DNA from: Tatumella ptyseos
GTDB lineage: Bacteria > Pseudomonadota > Gammaproteobacteria > Enterobacterales > Enterobacteriaceae
DNA: 64,000 bases
Reading direction: 5' to 3'
Assembly (NCBI RefSeq): GCF_030552895.1
Contig: NZ_CP130649.1
Span: 496,001 to 560,000, forward strand
In this document: piece after piece, positions 37,007-47,408 of the stretch
Layout of the letters: every line of letters begins with the position of its first letter
Position numbering within the stretch: the stretch's first letter is position 1
Notes under the pieces: model-generated
The model's input: the letters and a program-made list of their open reading frames with translations, nothing else
The model's database searches: none
Told to the model about the DNA's origin: nothing
Position numbers and translations under genes: made by a program

Positions 37007-37606
37007 CTAAGGGGCATCGTTTTGTTCAACAGCTTTGCGATAGGACGTTCTACTAAGTGTTTTCTCTAGATAAGCGTTGACCGTCACAGGCAGCGTTAAC
37101 CCGCACACTTTCGCCCACTGTAGGGTTTGAGCCATAAAGATATCGGCCAGAGTGAATTCATTACTCGCTAGCCATAGCGTATTTTCGTTCAGACTGATCT
37201 GCGAGATGGCGTTGTTGGCTTCATTGGTGAAGTAGCGTACTAGATCTGGGCTACGTTTTTCCTCAGGCACTAAGATTAACTGTTTCAGAAGCCCCCATAT
37301 ACCGGATTCAAGATCTGTGAGTGTGAAACTCAGCCAAGCGTTAACTTTCGCTCTAGCCTCTATGTCGGTGGGGTAGAGTGAGTGATGAGTCGATTTCTCA
37401 CAGAGATAGAGGCATATCGCCAGTGTCTCGCTAATGGAGAGATCACCCTCTATTAAATAGGGGACTTTCCCAAAGGGATGTGGGGATTGTAAAGGCGAAT
37501 CTTTTGCGAGCAGATCAACTTTAACAGACTCATAGTCTATCCCTAACTCTTCAAGCGTCCATAAAACTTTCAACGATCGACTTTTAGGAAAACGGTATAT
37601 CTTCAA
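37007..37606 (-). CDS. Glutathione S-transferase family protein
   Basis: The 199-residue product has an N-terminal thioredoxin-like domain with the glutathione-site segment GKVPYL...SISETLAICLYL (residues 46-68) and an all-helical C-terminal domain with the ASNEFTLADI N-capping motif near residue 150. It is cytosolic. The substrate is unknown; enterobacterial relatives conjugate or reduce toxic electrophiles. It is not part of the E. coli gene order here and sits alone between uppP and cca. Confidence 0.85.
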   Translation of the reverse strand: MKIYRFPKSRSLKVLWTLEELGIDYESVKVDLLAKDSPLQSPHPFGKVPYLIEGDLSISETLAICLYLCEKSTHHSLYPTDIEARAKVNAWLSFTLTDLESGIWGLLKQLILVPEEKRSPDLVRYFTNEANNAISQISLNENTLWLASNEFTLADIFMAQTLQWAKVCGLTLPVTVNAYLEKTLSRTSYRKAVEQNDAP

Positions 37607-37675
37607 GTTAATACCTCATTAAAAAATTTTAGTGGGACGCAAAAAGGAATATTGCGGTGTCTATTTTTATCCCTA

Positions 37676-38902
37676 TTAGCCGTTATTCATCATGAAACCT
37701 TTTACCGCCACGGTACGTTGTCGAGTTAGCTCTTCGCGTACGGCTTTCCCGGTAAAACCGGCGGCGACAATTGGCCCGACATTAACTGCTTGGGCTTCTG
37801 CAAAAATAGCTTGTAACTGCTGAGCTTGGGGATACGCTTTGTCTTGCCAGCCGAGGCGCCCTCGGACATCGGCTTCGCTGACCAATGCCAGTTGTGCGAC
37901 CCTTTCAGGTTTACGCCAAGCATCGAGCTGATCAAAGAGGGTAACTAGACGCTCTGCTGGATACTTGTCGACACTGTGAACGACATCGTGGAACTCAGTA
38001 ATTAAGCGGGCGATATCGCGATAGTGATTGGGAACTTTTAAACGCTGACATAGACTCTCAATTAGCGGTACTCCTGCCATGCCATGGCCGGGATGTGAAG
38101 GCCATAATTCAGCTGGGGTTAACCCTTTACCGACATCATGAAACAACGCGGAAAAGCGTAGGGCAGGGTCATCAGTCAACTGAGTCGCCATATCCAATGA
38201 CATTAGGCTATGAACTCCAGTGTCAATTTCTGGATGCCATTTTGCTGGTGCGGGGACGCCGAATAGGGCGTCGAGCTCTGGAAAGAGCACCGCTAGCGCA
38301 CCACATTGGCGTAAGACTGAGAAGTAAGTTGAAGGGGAATCACTTAATAGCGCTTTTTCCGTCTCTTTCCAGACCCGTTCGTGAGTCAAATGCTGTAACT
38401 CTCCGCTTTGAGTGATCTGCTGCATCAGCATTAAGGTTTCTTCAGCAATGGAGAAACCTTGTGGTGCAAATCGCGCAGCAAAGCGAGCGACTCTCAACAC
38501 GCGTAGCGGATCTTCAACAAAAGCAACCGACACATGTCGCAGCAAGCGTTGCGCTAAATCTTGCTGGCCGAGCCAAGGATCGATAATCTCCCCTTCAGCG
38601 TCTTGTGCCATAGCGTTAATAGTCAAATCGCGACGTTGTAGATCTTCTTCAAGGGTGACTTCTGGGGTGAAACGGGTGTCAAAACCGGTATAACCGCTAC
38701 CGGTTTTTCGTTCAGTACGCGCAAGGGCATATTCTTCGTGAGTGGTTGGATGAAGAAATACCGGAAAGTCTCGTCCCGCCTGCTGATAACCTAGAGCGAG
38801 CAGTTGCTCGGGGGTAGCGCCAACCACTACCCAATCACGGTCAGTAACAGGTAATCCTAATAATCGGTCTCTGACCGCACCACCCACAAGATATTTTTGC
38901 AC
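37676..38902 (-). CDS. cca: CCA-adding tRNA nucleotidyltransferase
   Basis: The 408-residue product adds or repairs the 3'-terminal CCA of tRNAs. The N-terminal nucleotidyltransferase motif [11 protein letters not shown] leads (residues 6-16), then DFPVF and the [10 protein letters not shown] segment. An HD domain follows (FHDVGKG near residue 255), giving the phosphatase and phosphodiesterase activities of the gammaproteobacterial enzyme. It lies 3 bp after ygiM in the same direction, the conserved ygiM-cca operon. Its C-terminus is slightly shorter than in E. coli (412). Confidence 0.97.
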   Translation of the reverse strand: MQKYLVGGAVRDRLLGLPVTDRDWVVVGATPEQLLALGYQQAGRDFPVFLHPTTHEEYALARTERKTGSGYTGFDTRFTPEVTLEEDLQRRDLTINAMAQDAEGEIIDPWLGQQDLAQRLLRHVSVAFVEDPLRVLRVARFAARFAPQGFSIAEETLMLMQQITQSGELQHLTHERVWKETEKALLSDSPSTYFSVLRQCGALAVLFPELDALFGVPAPAKWHPEIDTGVHSLMSLDMATQLTDDPALRFSALFHDVGKGLTPAELWPSHPGHGMAGVPLIESLCQRLKVPNHYRDIARLITEFHDVVHSVDKYPAERLVTLFDQLDAWRKPERVAQLALVSEADVRGRLGWQDKAYPQAQQLQAIFAEAQAVNVGPIVAAGFTGKAVREELTRQRTVAVKGFMMNNG

Positions 38903-38905
38903 TAA

Positions 38906-39526
38906 TTACATCCAACGATTTTTATTTTTACGACGAGGGATCATGTGGGGTAAAAATAGACCGAAGAGTAAACCGATCCCCAGCACACCGCCACCATATA
39001 AGAACCATTGCATGATAATCGCGCGTTGCTTATCGTCGAGTTGCACGTTTGCGGCATCAACTTTTTTCTGCGCAACTATCAATGCATTTTTTAGACGCTG
39101 GTTTTCATCTTTTAATTGATTAATGGCGCCGTCACTACCGGCCACTTTTTGTTGCATTTCAGCAGTACGCTGATTCCAGCTATTATCGATATTCGCGAGC
39201 TTATCGCTGAGTGTTTTAACCTGTTGTTCCAGCTGGGGAACACGGACTTTAAAACTAGGGTTATCGCTTAGCTGTGATTCCGGGATCCAAGTGGTACGAC
39301 CTTGTTGATCGCGGATCTGCGCGTAATGTGTCTCAGGGTTGGTGCTAAGCAGTGTGACGGCTTCCCCTGCATTGACTTGTCCAATTAAGCGGTATTGATT
39401 CCCTGGACCGCTGCGTACCCACGTAGAAAGGTCATCCGAGATATATCGGGTGGTTTCAGCGTGAGCGAGAGTGGCCGATTGGCCTAGTGTAAGCAGTAAG
39501 CAACCTGCAAAAATTATTTTTTTCAT
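38906..39526 (-). CDS. ygiM: YgiM, SH3-domain membrane protein
   Basis: The 206-residue product has a signal peptide (residues 1-23), a bacterial SH3 domain (residues 25-90; WVRSGPGNQYRLIG), a coiled coil (about 95-165) and one C-terminal membrane helix (168-190) with a basic tail. The family (TIGR04211-like) is widespread in Enterobacterales; its exact role, probably at the cell envelope, is not settled. It leads the ygiM-cca operon. The 188 bp to the divergent ygiF gene hold both promoters. Confidence 0.93.
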   Translation of the reverse strand: MKKIIFAGCLLLTLGQSATLAHAETTRYISDDLSTWVRSGPGNQYRLIGQVNAGEAVTLLSTNPETHYAQIRDQQGRTTWIPESQLSDNPSFKVRVPQLEQQVKTLSDKLANIDNSWNQRTAEMQQKVAGSDGAINQLKDENQRLKNALIVAQKKVDAANVQLDDKQRAIIMQWFLYGGGVLGIGLLFGLFLPHMIPRRKNKNRWM

Positions 39527-39714
39527 TGGATGACAGTTCTAATAGTAAGTGTCGCCACAGTCTGTAGGCGTCAAGTTGTGTTATAAATGAGAAATTTCCT
39601 GTTCTCCCCACGGTAGGATCCTAACAAATCAGAGACAGCTCGTCTTTAGTGGATTACCCTGCATGACAATAACAGTGAAAGATTTCGTACCAAAAGCGTA
39701 GCAACAGGATAATT

Positions 39715-41037
39715 ATGACCATTGAAATCGAACTAAAGTTTCTTATCGACCCGAATCAAATTGATCTCATTAAGCAGCAGTTGGTGCGCTACCCGCATCG
39801 TTACACCTCGCCAGTGCTACTTGCCAACCATTATTATGAAACGGCAGACAACCAATTACGTGGTTGGGATATGGGATTACGTGTCAGAGGGAAAGATGGT
39901 CAATATGAAATGACACTGAAGACCGCCGGACAAGAGATTGGTGGGCTACATCAGCGGCCAGAATATAATATCGAGCTTGTCGACAGCCAACTAGATATTC
40001 GCTTATTGCCCAAGAATGTCTGGCCTGAAGGGACTGATATTGCTGAACTTCAGCAGCGTCTTACGCCACTTTTTAGTACTGATTTCACCCGTGAGAAGTG
40101 GGTAATAAATTTTGGTCAAAGTGAGATTGAAGTCGCTCTCGATCAAGGTGCGGTTAGCGCGGGTGAACAAACGACCCCTTTATTAGAACTGGAGCTTGAA
40201 CTGCTTCAGGGACAGCGTAGCGATATCTTCGCATTAGCTAATGAATTGGTCGAAAACGGCGGAGTACGATTAGGGTGGCAAAGTAAAGCAGCGCGTGGCT
40301 ATGGATTAGCGCAGGGAAGTGGTTTACCTATTGTGGCGCCGCTGACGCAGTGTAGTGTGAAACCGAAAGCGAGCTGTGAACAAGGGCTGACGTCCTTACT
40401 GAGTGAATTAATCGGCCGCTGGCAGTTACTGGAAACACACTGGATGGCAGGCGATAAACAGATGCCGCCGTTACTCCTCCAAACCTTACTTGCGATTCGT
40501 GAAACCTTTTCACTCTTTGGTGGACTTATTCCGCGCTCGGTAAGCAGTGAAATCCGTCAACAATTACTGGCGTTGGAGGCGGTATTACAGCAGAAAAAAA
40601 TCGAAGCATCCGCGCTCTGCTTTTCTACAGAATGGGTGCTGACCCAGCTTAAATTGGTTGAGATGCTTGTTGAACAACAATGGCGTCAGTCTATTAATGC
40701 TCGCCAACTCAAGCGTTTAGAAAGTTCTTTCAAGCGGTTTTGTGATGTGATGTTAAGTCGTTGTGCAGCAGAATTACATGATCTGGCAGCAGAAACGCTT
40801 ATTCCGAATCAACAGAGTACGACCTTATTGCGACTTGATAAATTAGTTATTGGCATAGGTTTATTAAGTAGCGCTTATCCATCAGAGCAGGTAAATGATT
40901 GGTTAGCGCCTTGGTTACTTGCCAGACAACATTTGATCTCTGGCGGCCAAGAGGTACTTCGTTTACCGCTTCCCTCGCGCCCTTTATCGCCATTTTGGCT
41001 AACGAGCAATACTGCGAAAGACTCACTTAACCACTAA
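39715..41037 (+). CDS. ygiF: Inorganic triphosphatase YgiF (CYTH-CHAD)
   Basis: The 440-residue product joins an N-terminal CYTH domain (residues 1-200, beginning with the signature EIELKF) to a C-terminal helical CHAD domain (about 220-430). The CYTH tunnel hydrolyses inorganic triphosphate with a divalent metal; the CHAD domain binds polyphosphate. It is followed after 10 bp by glnE, and the pair forms a conserved operon. Confidence 0.95.
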   Translation: MTIEIELKFLIDPNQIDLIKQQLVRYPHRYTSPVLLANHYYETADNQLRGWDMGLRVRGKDGQYEMTLKTAGQEIGGLHQRPEYNIELVDSQLDIRLLPKNVWPEGTDIAELQQRLTPLFSTDFTREKWVINFGQSEIEVALDQGAVSAGEQTTPLLELELELLQGQRSDIFALANELVENGGVRLGWQSKAARGYGLAQGSGLPIVAPLTQCSVKPKASCEQGLTSLLSELIGRWQLLETHWMAGDKQMPPLLLQTLLAIRETFSLFGGLIPRSVSSEIRQQLLALEAVLQQKKIEASALCFSTEWVLTQLKLVEMLVEQQWRQSINARQLKRLESSFKRFCDVMLSRCAAELHDLAAETLIPNQQSTTLLRLDKLVIGIGLLSSAYPSEQVNDWLAPWLLARQHLISGGQEVLRLPLPSRPLSPFWLTSNTAKDSLNH

Positions 41038-41047
41038 GAGAGGAATT

Positions 41048-43870
41048 ATGTTGCCACTCCCGTTAGCATTAACTCAGCAAGCGGAACATCGTGTTCAGGA
41101 TCTGATCTCTCCAGAAGATCCCTTATTTGCTGTCGTCGCATTCAGCGATTTTGTCGCGGATAATCTGCAGCAACATCCCGAGTGGCAACAGCGTTTAGTT
41201 GACCAGCGACCACTTGCCGAAGAGTGGCAACAGTATCAACAATGGTTAGATCAGCAGTCAGTGCCGTCAGAAACCGAAGCTCAAGTTATGCGGCGCTTGA
41301 GGCTATTTCGTCGCGAGATGCTGGTACGTATTGCCTGGATGCAAACGCTCAATATCGCGACGACGGAGCAAACGCTACAGCAATTGAGCCATTTAGCCGA
41401 GGTACTGATTGGTAGCGCGCGGGATTGGTGCTGGCAGCAATGTTGTCAGGAGATGGGAACTCCGACTAACTCGCAGGGCGAGACGCAACCTTTTTTAATC
41501 TTAGGGATGGGTAAGTTGGGGGGCGGTGAGCTAAATTTCTCTTCCGATATCGACCTGATTTTCGCATGGCCTGAAAATGGTAGTACGGTAGGGGGGCGAC
41601 GGGAGTTCGATAATGCGCAATTTTTTATGCGTATGGGACAACGACTCATTAAGCTTCTCGACCAGCAGACGATGGATGGGTTTGTTTATCGTGTCGATAT
41701 GCGCTTACGACCTTTTGGCGATAGCGGGCCCTTAGTGTTGAGTTTTGCTGCGCTGGAAGATTATTACCAAGAACAGGGGCGGGAATGGGAACGTTACGCG
41801 ATGGTGAAAGCCCGCTTGATGGGGGCAGAGCCGTCTCCCTATAGTGAAGAATTACAGCAGCTACTACGCCCCTTTATCTATCGCCGCTACATTGATTTTA
41901 GCGCTATTCAATCGCTAAGAACGATGAAAGGAAAAATTCATCGGGAAGTGCGGCGTCGTGGGTTAAAAAATAATATTAAGTTAGGGGCTGGAGGAATTCG
42001 AGAATGTGAATTCATCGTACAAGTCTTCCAGCTAATTCGCGGCGGAAGAGAGCGTGCATTACAAACGCGATCGTTTTTCGCGGCGTTACAATCAATCGAA
42101 ACCTTGGGACTATTACCCCAAGAACAAGCTCAAGCACTGTATTCTGGATATATTTTCTTGCGCCGGCTGGAAAATTTGTTGCAAAGCATTGGTGATCAAC
42201 AAACTCAAACATTGCCTGAAGACGAATTAACTCGCCAACGTTTAGCTTGGGCGATGGGAATGGAAAGTTGGTCGTTATTGGCCAGCGCCCTCGATCGAGT
42301 GATGCAAGAAATTCATACTATCTTTGTGGAGCTTATCGGCGAAGAAGAGGCCCGTACTGAAGAGGCCTCAGAACACTATACTCAACACTGGTGGATAGAT
42401 GCCCCAGACATCGAAGAGCTGCAAGAAGCCACCCCTCAATTAACGGCTGAACAGCAGCAGCAATTATTGTCTTCACTCCAACACTTTCAACATGATATTG
42501 GCCGCAAGACGGTGGGGCCTCGAGGACGCCAAGCACTCGATCAGTTAATGCCGGTCATCTTAGCTGAGGTCGTTCCTCGTGCAGACGCTGCCGCGACGTT
42601 TTCACGCTTGGCTGAAGTACTGCTCAGCGTTGCGAGTCGCAGCACCTATCTTGAGCTATTTATTCAATATCCCGGTGCCTTGAAACACCTAGTCAGATTA
42701 TGTGCAGCGTCACCAATGGTCGCGACTGAGCTTGCCCGCCACCCTTTACTGCTCGACGAGTTATTAGATCCGCAGACGCTTTATCAACCCGCACCGAATA
42801 ACAGTTATCGGGAAGAATTGCGTGAATACCTATTACGGATCCCCCAGGAAGATGAAGAACAGCAAGTAGAGGCCTTACGGCAATTCAAACTGACTCAACA
42901 ATTACGTATTGCTGCGGCAGATATTGCCGGAACTTTACCCGTAATGAAGGTGAGTGATCACCTCACTTGGTTGGCCGAAGCATTATTAGAAGTTGTCGTC
43001 TGGCAAGCATGGCAATTAATGGTTCAGCGCTATGGTCGGCCTAATCATCTTACCGCCGAGCAGGAACCGGGTTTTGCTGTTGTGGGTTACGGGAAGTTAG
43101 GGGGCTGGGAATTAGGGTATCGTTCCGATCTAGATTTAGTTTTTTTACATAATTGCCCAGCAGATACCGTCACCACCGGCGAACGCAGTATTGAAGGACG
43201 CCAGTTTTATTTGAAGATGGCACAGAGGATTATCCATCTTTTTAGTACTCGAACCGCCTCAGGAATCCTCTACGAGGTCGATGCAAGGTTACGACCTTCT
43301 GGCTCAGCGGGTATGCTGGTGACGACTTTCGAAGCATTCGAAGATTATCAACGCAAAGAAGCGTGGACTTGGGAACATCAAGCCTTAGTTCGAGCTCGCA
43401 TGGTTTTTGGCGATGCAGGGTTACAACAGAAGTTCACGCAAATCAGACAAAGTATCCTCTGTCGTCCCAGAGAGGCCGGTCAGCTTACCGTTGAGGTAAC
43501 AGAGATGCGTGAGAAAATGCTTAAGCACTTGGGTAATAAATATCTTCCTAAGTGGGATATCAAAGCTGATCAGGGTGGAATCATTGATATTGAATTTTTA
43601 GCTCAGTATTGGGTCCTAAGGTTTGCAGCACAGCATCCTGATCTCACGCGTTGGTCAGATAATGTGCGAATTTTTGATCTGTTAACCCATCATGGCATTT
43701 TAACGGAAAACAATGCACAGGCCCTGACTCAAGCCTATATCACCCTGCGTGATGCGTTACATCATTTAGCGTTGCAGGGAGAGAACGGTGTAGTGGATGA
43801 GCAACAATTTCTTGCTCAGCGTTCGGTTACACGAGCAACTTGGTTGCATTGGTTAGCACCAGAGAAATAG
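41048..43870 (+). CDS. glnE: Glutamine synthetase adenylyltransferase/deadenylase GlnE
   Basis: The 940-residue bifunctional enzyme adds and removes AMP on glutamine synthetase in response to the PII protein. Two nucleotidyltransferase domains are seen: [18 protein letters not shown] near residue 165 (deadenylating half) and [18 protein letters not shown] near residue 690 (adenylating half). Long helical domains join them. Length is close to E. coli GlnE (946). It lies between ygiF and hldE, as in E. coli. Confidence 0.97.
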   Translation: MLPLPLALTQQAEHRVQDLISPEDPLFAVVAFSDFVADNLQQHPEWQQRLVDQRPLAEEWQQYQQWLDQQSVPSETEAQVMRRLRLFRREMLVRIAWMQTLNIATTEQTLQQLSHLAEVLIGSARDWCWQQCCQEMGTPTNSQGETQPFLILGMGKLGGGELNFSSDIDLIFAWPENGSTVGGRREFDNAQFFMRMGQRLIKLLDQQTMDGFVYRVDMRLRPFGDSGPLVLSFAALEDYYQEQGREWERYAMVKARLMGAEPSPYSEELQQLLRPFIYRRYIDFSAIQSLRTMKGKIHREVRRRGLKNNIKLGAGGIRECEFIVQVFQLIRGGRERALQTRSFFAALQSIETLGLLPQEQAQALYSGYIFLRRLENLLQSIGDQQTQTLPEDELTRQRLAWAMGMESWSLLASALDRVMQEIHTIFVELIGEEEARTEEASEHYTQHWWIDAPDIEELQEATPQLTAEQQQQLLSSLQHFQHDIGRKTVGPRGRQALDQLMPVILAEVVPRADAAATFSRLAEVLLSVASRSTYLELFIQYPGALKHLVRLCAASPMVATELARHPLLLDELLDPQTLYQPAPNNSYREELREYLLRIPQEDEEQQVEALRQFKLTQQLRIAAADIAGTLPVMKVSDHLTWLAEALLEVVVWQAWQLMVQRYGRPNHLTAEQEPGFAVVGYGKLGGWELGYRSDLDLVFLHNCPADTVTTGERSIEGRQFYLKMAQRIIHLFSTRTASGILYEVDARLRPSGSAGMLVTTFEAFEDYQRKEAWTWEHQALVRARMVFGDAGLQQKFTQIRQSILCRPREAGQLTVEVTEMREKMLKHLGNKYLPKWDIKADQGGIIDIEFLAQYWVLRFAAQHPDLTRWSDNVRIFDLLTHHGILTENNAQALTQAYITLRDALHHLALQGENGVVDEQQFLAQRSVTRATWLHWLAPEK

Positions 43871-43956
43871 CGCTACGACCTGAGCCCCGCCATTCTGATT
43901 GGGCTGTGGTATGATAAGCGCAAAATGTTAAATAAATCTAGCTTGGAGTTGCTGGC

Positions 43957-45381
43957 ATGAAGGTTTCACTGCCTGAATTTAATCGTGCAGGAGTATTGGT
44001 GATTGGCGATGTAATGCTTGATCGCTATTGGTACGGACCAACACAACGGATTTCTCCGGAAGCCCCAGTCCCTGTCGTCAAAGTCGATGAAGTGGAACAA
44101 CGCCCAGGTGGTGCAGCGAACGTTGCAATGAATATTGCTTCCCTCGGTGCGCCATCACGTATCATCGGTTTGACGGGTGAAGATGAAGCGGCTGAACAGC
44201 TTAATGCAGCATTGACTGAAGTAGGGGTCGATTGTCAATTCGTGACTCTGGCAACTCATCCGACCATTACTAAGTTAAGGGTGCTTTCTCGTAATCAGCA
44301 ACTCATTCGTTTGGATTTTGAAGAGCCCTTCGAACTCCAGCAAAGTGCGAAAATTACCGAACGTATGCCGAGTGCTTTGGATAATATCGGTGCGGTGGTG
44401 CTGTCAGATTACGCCAAAGGTGCATTATCAGATATTCAACCCTTGATCACTCAGGCGAGAGAAGCGGGTATCCCTGTCCTCATCGATCCTAAAGGTCATG
44501 ATTTTACACGCTACCGTGGGGCGACATTGCTCACGCCAAATTTATCGGAATTCGAAGCGGTGGTGGGTAAATGCCATAATGATCAGCAGCTGGTCGAAAA
44601 AGGCATGGCATTGCTGGAAAGTTGCCAACTCAGTGCCTTACTCGTTACACGTTCCGAACAAGGTATGACCCTGTTGCAACCTGGAAAATCACCGTTTCAC
44701 CTCCCGACACAAGCACAGGAAGTGTTCGATGTGACTGGGGCTGGCGATACCGTTATCGGGGTGTTGGCCGCCTCACTCGCCAATGGTTGTACCTTGGAAG
44801 AGGCAAGTTTCTTAGCGAATACCGCAGCAGGAATTGTGGTAGGGAAACTTGGTACGTCAACGGTCACGCCGATTGAACTGGAAAATGCATTGCATGCCCG
44901 GCCTGAAGATGGATTTGGCATCATGAACCCAGTCAGGTTACAAAAAGCCTTGGCTGCCGCGCGTCAGCGTGGTGAAAAGATTGTGATGACGAACGGATGT
45001 TTCGATATTTTGCATGCAGGCCATGTCTCTTATCTAAACCATGCCCGTAAATTGGGTGATAGACTGATTGTAGCGGTAAATAGCGACGCATCGACAGCAC
45101 GGTTGAAAGGTCCTACCCGTCCCATCAATACCCTTGAGAATCGAATGGTTGTTCTTGGGGCATTGGGAGCAGTCGACTGGGTCATCCCTTTTGAAGAAGA
45201 TACTCCTCAACGATTGATCGCTGAATTATTGCCTGATTTACTGGTTAAGGGGGGGGATTATCGTCCAGAAGAGGTAGCCGGTGGCGAAGAAGTCATCGCT
45301 AACGGTGGCGAAGTGCGGATACTAAACTTTGAAGAAGGTCTCTCGACGACTAATATTATCAACAAGATTACTAGCCACTAA
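43957..45381 (+). CDS. hldE: Bifunctional heptose kinase/ADP-heptose synthase HldE
   Basis: The 474-residue product makes ADP-glycero-manno-heptose for the lipopolysaccharide inner core. The N-terminal ribokinase-type domain (residues 1-315) has [14 protein letters not shown] and the catalytic [11 protein letters not shown]. The C-terminal cytidylyltransferase-like domain (about 340-474) has [16 protein letters not shown]. An intact gene points to a full heptose-containing core. It lies 86 bp after glnE. A 13-bp perfect hairpin ends it. Confidence 0.97.
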   Translation: MKVSLPEFNRAGVLVIGDVMLDRYWYGPTQRISPEAPVPVVKVDEVEQRPGGAANVAMNIASLGAPSRIIGLTGEDEAAEQLNAALTEVGVDCQFVTLATHPTITKLRVLSRNQQLIRLDFEEPFELQQSAKITERMPSALDNIGAVVLSDYAKGALSDIQPLITQAREAGIPVLIDPKGHDFTRYRGATLLTPNLSEFEAVVGKCHNDQQLVEKGMALLESCQLSALLVTRSEQGMTLLQPGKSPFHLPTQAQEVFDVTGAGDTVIGVLAASLANGCTLEEASFLANTAAGIVVGKLGTSTVTPIELENALHARPEDGFGIMNPVRLQKALAAARQRGEKIVMTNGCFDILHAGHVSYLNHARKLGDRLIVAVNSDASTARLKGPTRPINTLENRMVVLGALGAVDWVIPFEEDTPQRLIAELLPDLLVKGGDYRPEEVAGGEEVIANGGEVRILNFEEGLSTTNIINKITSH

Positions 45382-45387
45382 TCTACT

Positions 45388-45420
45388 CTTTGACGTCGCC
45401 GGATACTGGCGACGTCAAAG
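45388..45420. terminator. Bidirectional terminator between hldE and ubiK
   Basis: CTTTGACGTCGCC and GGCGACGTCAAAG make a perfect 13-bp stem around a 7-nt loop, placed between two convergent genes, 6 bp from hldE and 3 bp from ubiK. It lacks long U-runs. Confidence 0.75.
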
Positions 45421-45423
45421 CCG

Positions 45424-45747
45424 TTAGTCGTGTTTGACATCCGGTACAATCGGCGTCTCGCTTGAGACTTCGGCAGGGCTAACTTCTTGCGGTTCGGTGC
45501 CAGCCGCTTGCTTACCTTCCAGTGCATCAAGGCGCTTCTCTAGTAATGCCAACTTTTCTCTTGTACGCACTAAGACTTGTGTTTGTACATCAAACTCATC
45601 ACGGTTAACCAACTCCATACGGCTGAGCTGTGCTTGGAGGACTTGACGGATTTTCTTTTCTACGTCATCACCAAGATTACGAATTCCCTGAGGTAAGGAG
45701 TCTTGAACTTGGCGAGCGATTTGTTCAATTTTTTTTGCGTCAATCAT
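45424..45747 (-). CDS. ubiK: Ubiquinone biosynthesis accessory factor UbiK
   Basis: The 107-residue product (formerly YqiC) is a small, mainly coiled-coil protein. It starts [19 protein letters not shown], which is amphipathic and lipid-binding, and has a central helix (about residues 55-80) that forms trimers. A Pro/Glu-rich tail follows. It works with UbiJ in aerobic ubiquinone synthesis. Position next to the ribB riboswitch, in divergent orientation, is the same as in E. coli. Confidence 0.94.
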   Translation of the reverse strand: MIDAKKIEQIARQVQDSLPQGIRNLGDDVEKKIRQVLQAQLSRMELVNRDEFDVQTQVLVRTREKLALLEKRLDALEGKQAAGTEPQEVSPAEVSSETPIVPDVKHD

Positions 45748-45889
45748 AATTATTTCCCGAGGTTAACGCCGGAGTAACTCTGAGAATTCTGGCGTGCAGG
45801 CTGTTGGTTACTTAAGTGTAATCGCTAATTCATCATGGCGAAACCTAATTTTCAGCACACGAAAAGCTAATTTTGGTCTTAGCGCTTGA

Positions 45890-45918
45890 TTGCGCATTAA
45901 TAATTTTGCCGATATAGT
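45890..45918 (+). promoter_or_regulatory. sigma-70 promoter of ribB
   Basis: TTGCGC (-35) and TATAGT (-10) are separated by 17 bp and lie about 15 bp before the start of the FMN riboswitch. Confidence 0.75.
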
Positions 45919-45931
45919 GAAGATGCTTATT

Positions 45932-46070
45932 CTCAGGGCGGGGCGCAATTCCCCACCGGCGGTAAATCAGTCATTCTGAAAGCCCGCGAGCGCTTTGGCG
46001 ATGTCGCTAAAGGTCAGCAGATCCGGTGTAAATCCGGGGCCGACGGTTATAGTCCGGACGGGAGAGGGTA
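45932..46070 (+). ncRNA. FMN riboswitch (RFN element)
   Basis: The aptamer is recognised by its conserved blocks: CAGGGCGGGGCGCAATTCCCCACCGGCGGTAA at the 5' side (positions 45934-45972, given here in part), AGCCCGCGAGCG in the middle, and GTCAGCAGATCCGGT, CCGGGGCCGACGG and AGTCCGGACGGGAGAGG at the 3' side. It binds flavin mononucleotide and shuts off ribB when the vitamin is plentiful. An expression platform follows up to the start codon. Confidence 0.97.
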
Positions 46071-46137
46071 AAAGATACTGTTTCGATCATTGCGATCTCT
46101 GCTGTATTACTACGTCTATCGACGTCACTCCTATGCC

Positions 46138-46188
46138 CTGATTCTGGTAATTTTATTAATATATATAGGATTTTTTACCATGAATCAG
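46138..46188 (+). promoter_or_regulatory. Start-codon sequestering helix of the ribB riboswitch
   Basis: CTGATTCTGGTAA (46138-46150) is complementary to TTACCATGAATCAG (46175-46188) apart from one bulged T, giving 13 bp. The second strand contains the ribB ATG (46180), and the loop contains its ribosome site AGGA (46167-46170). Formation of this helix would block translation, in line with translational control by FMN. Confidence 0.7.
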
Positions 46189-46839
46189 AACACACTTTTA
46201 TCTGAATTCGGCACGCCAGAACAGCGTGTAGAGTCGGCTTTACAAGCACTTCGTGAAAACCGAGGCGTTATGGTTTTAGACCATGAAGATCGCGAAAATG
46301 AAGCCGATATGATTTTTGCTGCGCAAAGTATGACAGTGGAGCAGATGGCACTGACCATCCGCCACGGTAGTGGTATTGTCTGCTTATGCATCACAGAGCA
46401 ACGCCGTGAGCAATTGGCGCTACCAATGATGGTTGAGAATAACTCGAGTGCCTACGGCACTGGGTTTACGGTAACTATCGAAGCTGCTCAGGGCGTGACT
46501 ACTGGTGTTTCCGCAGCTGACCGCTTAACGACGGTGCGAGCAGCTATCGCTGAGAACGCAGTACCAGGCGACCTTAACCGCCCTGGTCATGTTTTCCCAT
46601 TACGTGCCCGTGAAGGGGGAGTACTCACCCGTGGGGGACATACTGAAGCCACTATTGATTTAGTGAGACTCGCCGGTTACGCCCCTGCAGGTGTGTTGTG
46701 CGAACTGACCAATGACGATGGCACTATGGCCCGTGCGCCGGAAGCGATTGTGTTTGCTAAACAGCATAATATGCCAGTAGTCACTATTGATGATCTGGTG
46801 GCATGGCGCCAGCAGCACGATCAGCAGAAAGCGGTCTAA
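46180..46839 (+). CDS. ribB: 3,4-dihydroxy-2-butanone-4-phosphate synthase RibB
   Basis: The 219-residue enzyme turns ribulose 5-phosphate into the four-carbon unit of riboflavin. The acidic metal-binding loop [15 protein letters not shown] (residues 32-46) and HRPGH-like region (NRPGHVFPL...[12 protein letters not shown]) are intact. I start it at the ATG at 46180, which lines up with the E. coli protein (217 residues); an upstream frame opening to 46090 lies inside the riboswitch leader. It is a single gene controlled by the FMN riboswitch. Confidence 0.97.
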   Translation: MNQNTLLSEFGTPEQRVESALQALRENRGVMVLDHEDRENEADMIFAAQSMTVEQMALTIRHGSGIVCLCITEQRREQLALPMMVENNSSAYGTGFTVTIEAAQGVTTGVSAADRLTTVRAAIAENAVPGDLNRPGHVFPLRAREGGVLTRGGHTEATIDLVRLAGYAPAGVLCELTNDDGTMARAPEAIVFAKQHNMPVVTIDDLVAWRQQHDQQKAV

Positions 46840-46847
46840 TTTTACAA

Positions 46848-46905
46848 CCTAATGGTTCGGCTTAGGGCAAGTATTAGCGTTAAGTCGGTACCATTAGGCC
46901 TTTTA
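46848..46905 (+). terminator. Terminator of ribB
   Basis: CCTAATGGT and ACCATTAGG form a perfect 9-bp outer stem. Inside, GGCTTA and TAAGTC extend the pairing with one wobble. CCTTTTAAA follows. This gives a long-looped hairpin just after the ribB stop. Confidence 0.6.
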
Positions 46906-46952
46906 AATAATTAATAGCCTTTAGTGTGAAAAGATAAGCCACATACTGACCC

Positions 46953-47408
46953 TTAAAGCAGTGAAATCCCCTGCATAATATTTTCGTGAGTAACGGGTTC
47001 GAGCAGGTAGTCGAGTCCACCATCTATTAAAAGTATTACAATAATAAAAATAATCGAACAATAGAGTAAGTATAATTTAAACAACATTTGTTTAATGATA
47101 ATTTTCTGAGTAGTAATTGGTATTTTCTTTATAAAATTAAACTCTTCTTCAGATATTGTCTTCAACCAACGTTCTTTATTATTGTAGCTTTTTATTTGTA
47201 GTAATTTCCCATACACACCAGGCCGTATACGAGGCCAATATCTTTGAGGGAAACTTTCCAACCAATAAAAATTGGGATATTTTCTAAATCTTCTGTAATA
47301 ATTTTTATCTAATTTTTCAAAAATAACTGCGTTCTTTTTATCATATAGATAAAATATAATCGCTACTGAGATCAATATTAAACCAATAATTATTTTGCTT
47401 GTCTTCAT
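46953..47408 (-). CDS. Small AT-rich membrane protein, putative immunity protein
   Basis: I do not recognise a family. The 151-residue product is Lys-, Ile- and Tyr-rich. It has an N-terminal membrane helix (residues 6-22), a polar basic middle part (25-105, with RRFRKYPNFYW and QRYWPRIRPG) and a second strong membrane helix (about 108-129), then a short amphipathic tail. Its ATG overlaps the stop of the 608-residue gene as ATGA, so the two are translationally coupled. G+C is far below the neighbouring housekeeping genes, which suggests gain by transfer. Small multi-helix membrane proteins directly after large glycine-zipper proteins are often immunity factors against pore-forming toxins. That assignment is inference. 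Confidence 0.6.
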   Translation of the reverse strand: MKTSKIIIGLILISVAIIFYLYDKKNAVIFEKLDKNYYRRFRKYPNFYWLESFPQRYWPRIRPGVYGKLLQIKSYNNKERWLKTISEEEFNFIKKIPITTQKIIIKQMLFKLYLLYCSIIFIIVILLIDGGLDYLLEPVTHENIMQGISLL

